Shown: piece after piece, positions 5,760 through 7,147 of the stretch | Layout: every line of letters starts with the position of its first letter | How positions within the stretch are numbered: the first letter of the stretch is position 1 | Source of the DNA: Helicobacter sp. | GTDB taxonomy: Bacteria; Campylobacterota; Campylobacteria; Campylobacterales; Helicobacteraceae | Assembly: GCA_029264655.1 (NCBI GenBank) | Contig: JARHZY010000170.1 | Location: forward strand, 1-7,147 | DNA length: 7,147 nt | Direction: 5' to 3' | Program-made: the position numbers and the translations under genes | The notes under the pieces: model-generated | Told to the model about the DNA's origin: nothing | Databases searched by the model: none | What the model saw: the letters and a program-made list of their open reading frames with translations, nothing else

Positions 5760-5771
5760 TTAATGCATTAA
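5760..5771. repeat. 12-bp palindrome upstream of the radical SAM gene
   Basis: TTAATGCATTAA is a perfect palindrome lying 28 bases before the GTG start, inside the presumed leader. It could be an operator for a dimeric regulator or simple AT-rich coincidence. There is no second copy nearby to strengthen the case. Confidence 0.25.
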
Positions 5772-5799
5772 CTTCATCTTGAATCTTATGAGGATATAT

Positions 5800-6651
5800 G
5801 TGAAATTCTATAAAATTTATGTTGAAATTACTGATATTTGCCATCTTTCTTGTTCATTTTGCACACCAAAGAAAGCACAAAGAGGTATTATGCCACTTCC
5901 ACTCTTTGAAAACATAATGGCACAAATTACGCACTACACACAATTTGTTAGCTTACATGTCTTAGGAGACCCTCTTTGTGTTGAAAATATTGCTACTTAT
6001 ATTGCTATTGCACAACATTATAATGTGAAGCTTGATATTGTAAGTAGTGGGGCTTTTTTGCAACAAAAGCATTTTCATTTACTTACAAAAGAACATATCC
6101 ATCAAGTTAGTTTTTCGCTTGATGCATTATTTAATAATAAATATTTATGCAAGAATATCAATGCTTATCTTGACACAATTATTGGATTTTATAACTATGC
6201 AAGCATATATGCACCAAAACTTTATATTAATTTGCGGCTTTTTGGACAATATGACTATACACCATTATTGCAAAGATTTCCAAATGCACAAATGCAAATA
6301 GAAAAAAGACGGCTACGTTTAGCAAAGCACTTTTTTTTACGTTTTCATAAACCATTTGTATGGCATACTGCAAAACAACAAATAAAAATACAAGGCAACA
6401 ATAAAACTCAAAACTCATTATTAAAAAAACCTTATTGTCTTGGAGCAATAAAACAATTAGCAATCCTTGCTGATGGTGTTGTTGTGCCATGTTGCATTGA
6501 TGCCCATGCACAAATACCACTTGGTGATTTATCTTTGCAGGATTTTCAAACTATCCTTTATGCAGATGCTATGCAGACTATGCAACACGCCCAACGCACA
6601 CATAATAATCTTCCAAATTTATGCCAATCTTGCACATTTCGTGGTGTTTAA
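5800..6651 (+). CDS. radical SAM/SPASM domain enzyme
   Basis: I choose GTG at 5800 because AGGA ends five bases before it, and the product then begins M-K-F-Y-K-I-Y-V-E-I-T-D-I-C, a usual start for this type. In-frame TTG 5779 and ATG 5788 lack a ribosome site. The protein has 283 residues. C14-x3-C18-x2-C21 binds the S-adenosylmethionine [4Fe-4S] cluster, and L-G-D-P (55-58) stands at the GGE-like SAM-contact strand. The middle (about 60-160) fits a partial TIM barrel. The C-terminus has P-Y-C213, then L-A-I-L-A-D-G-V-V-V-P-C231-C232, L-G-D-L and finally L-C275-Q-S-C278, a SPASM-like set of auxiliary-cluster ligands. SPASM enzymes often modify peptides or proteins, or cofactors. The substrate is unknown here. 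It follows the 59-residue Cys-rich lipoprotein by 128 bases, which makes that peptide a candidate substrate, but the pairing may be accidental. Confidence 0.88.
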   Translation: MKFYKIYVEITDICHLSCSFCTPKKAQRGIMPLPLFENIMAQITHYTQFVSLHVLGDPLCVENIATYIAIAQHYNVKLDIVSSGAFLQQKHFHLLTKEHIHQVSFSLDALFNNKYLCKNINAYLDTIIGFYNYASIYAPKLYINLRLFGQYDYTPLLQRFPNAQMQIEKRRLRLAKHFFLRFHKPFVWHTAKQQIKIQGNNKTQNSLLKKPYCLGAIKQLAILADGVVVPCCIDAHAQIPLGDLSLQDFQTILYADAMQTMQHAQRTHNNLPNLCQSCTFRGV

Positions 6652-6707
6652 TTCATAGAACTTTATAGCATTTTGGAGTAAAAGGTAATGGGCATATAAT
6701 TTTGTGT

Positions 6708-6713
6708 TATAAT
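6708..6713 (+). promoter_or_regulatory. extended -10 promoter for the GNAT gene
   Basis: TGTTATAAT (TG at 6705-6706, TATAAT at 6708-6713) is a textbook extended -10 element. Transcription would start near 6720, about 24 bases before the ATG at 6744. A second TATAAT lies at 6695-6700. Confidence 0.5.
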
Positions 6714-6743
6714 TTGCGTTTATTTTTTACAAGAAAGTGTGTT

Positions 6744-7147
6744 ATGGAATTGCGAATTATGACAATACAAGATTATGATAAAGTGCAAGCATTGTGGCAA
6801 AGTATTGATGGCTTTTATATCCGTGCTATTGATGATTCTTATCAGGGTATGCAAAAATTTCTGATAAAGAATCCAAAAACAAATGTCGTAGCTTTGTGTG
6901 ATAATAAGATTGTAGGAAGTATATTGTGTGGGTATGATGGGCGGTGTGCGTATTTATATCATGTTTGCGTGCAGAAAGAATACCGCCATAAGCAAATTGG
7001 AAAAAGCATGGTAGCCTTTGTTAAAGAACGCCTGCAAGATGAAGGTGCTACACATATAAACCTTGTTGCATTTAAAGAGAATGCACTTGGCAACTTATTT
7101 TGGCATGAGCTTGGCTGGTCGTTTAAAGATACACTCAATCTCTATGA
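6744..7147 (+). CDS. GNAT-family N-acetyltransferase (YpeA-like), 3' end outside window
   Basis: 134 complete codons are visible before the right edge cuts the gene, so only the last part is missing (family members are about 140-160 residues). The start M-E-L-R-I-M-T-I-Q-D-Y-D and the W-x-x-I-D-G region (18-23) match the N-terminal helix of YpeA-type GNATs. F-L-x-K-N-P-x-T-N-V-V-A (39-50) and I-V-G-S-I-L-C-G-Y-D-G-R (56-67) form the central strands. V-C-V-Q-K-E-Y-R-H-K-Q-I-G-K-S-M-V (74-90) is motif A, whose loop binds the pyrophosphate of acetyl-CoA. A-F-K-E-N-A-L-G-N-L-F-W-H-E-L-G-W (109-125) is motif B. It would transfer acetyl from acetyl-CoA to an amine; the substrate cannot be told. The ribosome site is weak (AAGAAAG). 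It has its own promoter, and no functional link to the radical SAM gene is evident. Confidence 0.88.
   Translation, partial: MELRIMTIQDYDKVQALWQSIDGFYIRAIDDSYQGMQKFLIKNPKTNVVALCDNKIVGSILCGYDGRCAYLYHVCVQKEYRHKQIGKSMVAFVKERLQDEGATHINLVAFKENALGNLFWHELGWSFKDTLNLY

Noticed and set aside
6227..6520. 97-codon minus-strand frame inside the radical SAM gene
   Set aside because: It is antisense to a clearly functional enzyme with all its Cys ligands and shows no start signals.
1..7147. CRISPR array, tRNA or rRNA genes
   Set aside because: No regularly spaced direct repeats, no cloverleaf with a T-loop GTTCRANNC pattern, and no rRNA-like GC-richer conserved stretch were seen on either strand.

Overview
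The window looks like chromosome of an AT-rich member of the Campylobacterota, most likely an enterohepatic-type Helicobacter. The grounds are the very low GC content, many short host genes with AGGA-type ribosome sites and TATAAT -10 boxes without clear -35 boxes, and a block (fliN, a fliO-like gene, a TonB-like gene) whose order I recall from H. pylori (HP0584-HP0583-HP0582). The genus is an inference from content, not from a marker gene.

Layout, left to right. Bases 1-341 (minus strand) hold the C-terminal part of a Mu-like phage portal protein (gp29/DUF935 type). It has lost its N-terminus and runs off the left edge. Bases 342-1255 are a long, extremely AT-rich stretch with no intact gene, probably decayed DNA between the phage remnant and the host genes. 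Bases 1256-3372 (minus) form a tight three-gene unit, fliN > fliO-like > tonB-like, read from a TATAAT promoter just upstream of fliN. The divergent spacer 3373-3776 contains a 71-nt extended hairpin. Bases 3777-4544 (plus) encode two proteins I do not recognise, one small and acidic, one exported. A lipoprotein of unknown function (4643-5275, minus) converges on them.

On the right, a 59-residue lipoprotein with a C-x3-C-x4-C-x3-C cluster (5492-5671, plus) sits behind a good match to a sigma-54 (RpoN) promoter. It is followed by a radical SAM/SPASM enzyme (5800-6651) with its own probable promoter, and then by the start of a GNAT acetyltransferase (6744 to the right edge).

How they work together: fliN and fliO encode parts of the flagellar C-ring and export gate, and the third gene is translationally coupled to fliO. 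In Helicobacter RpoN mainly serves mid-class flagellar genes, so the sigma-54-like site before the tiny Cys-rich lipoprotein raises a possible link to flagellation. Its position next to a radical SAM/SPASM enzyme separately raises the possibility of peptide modification. Both are hypotheses. I saw no CRISPR array, tRNA, rRNA or intact insertion sequence.
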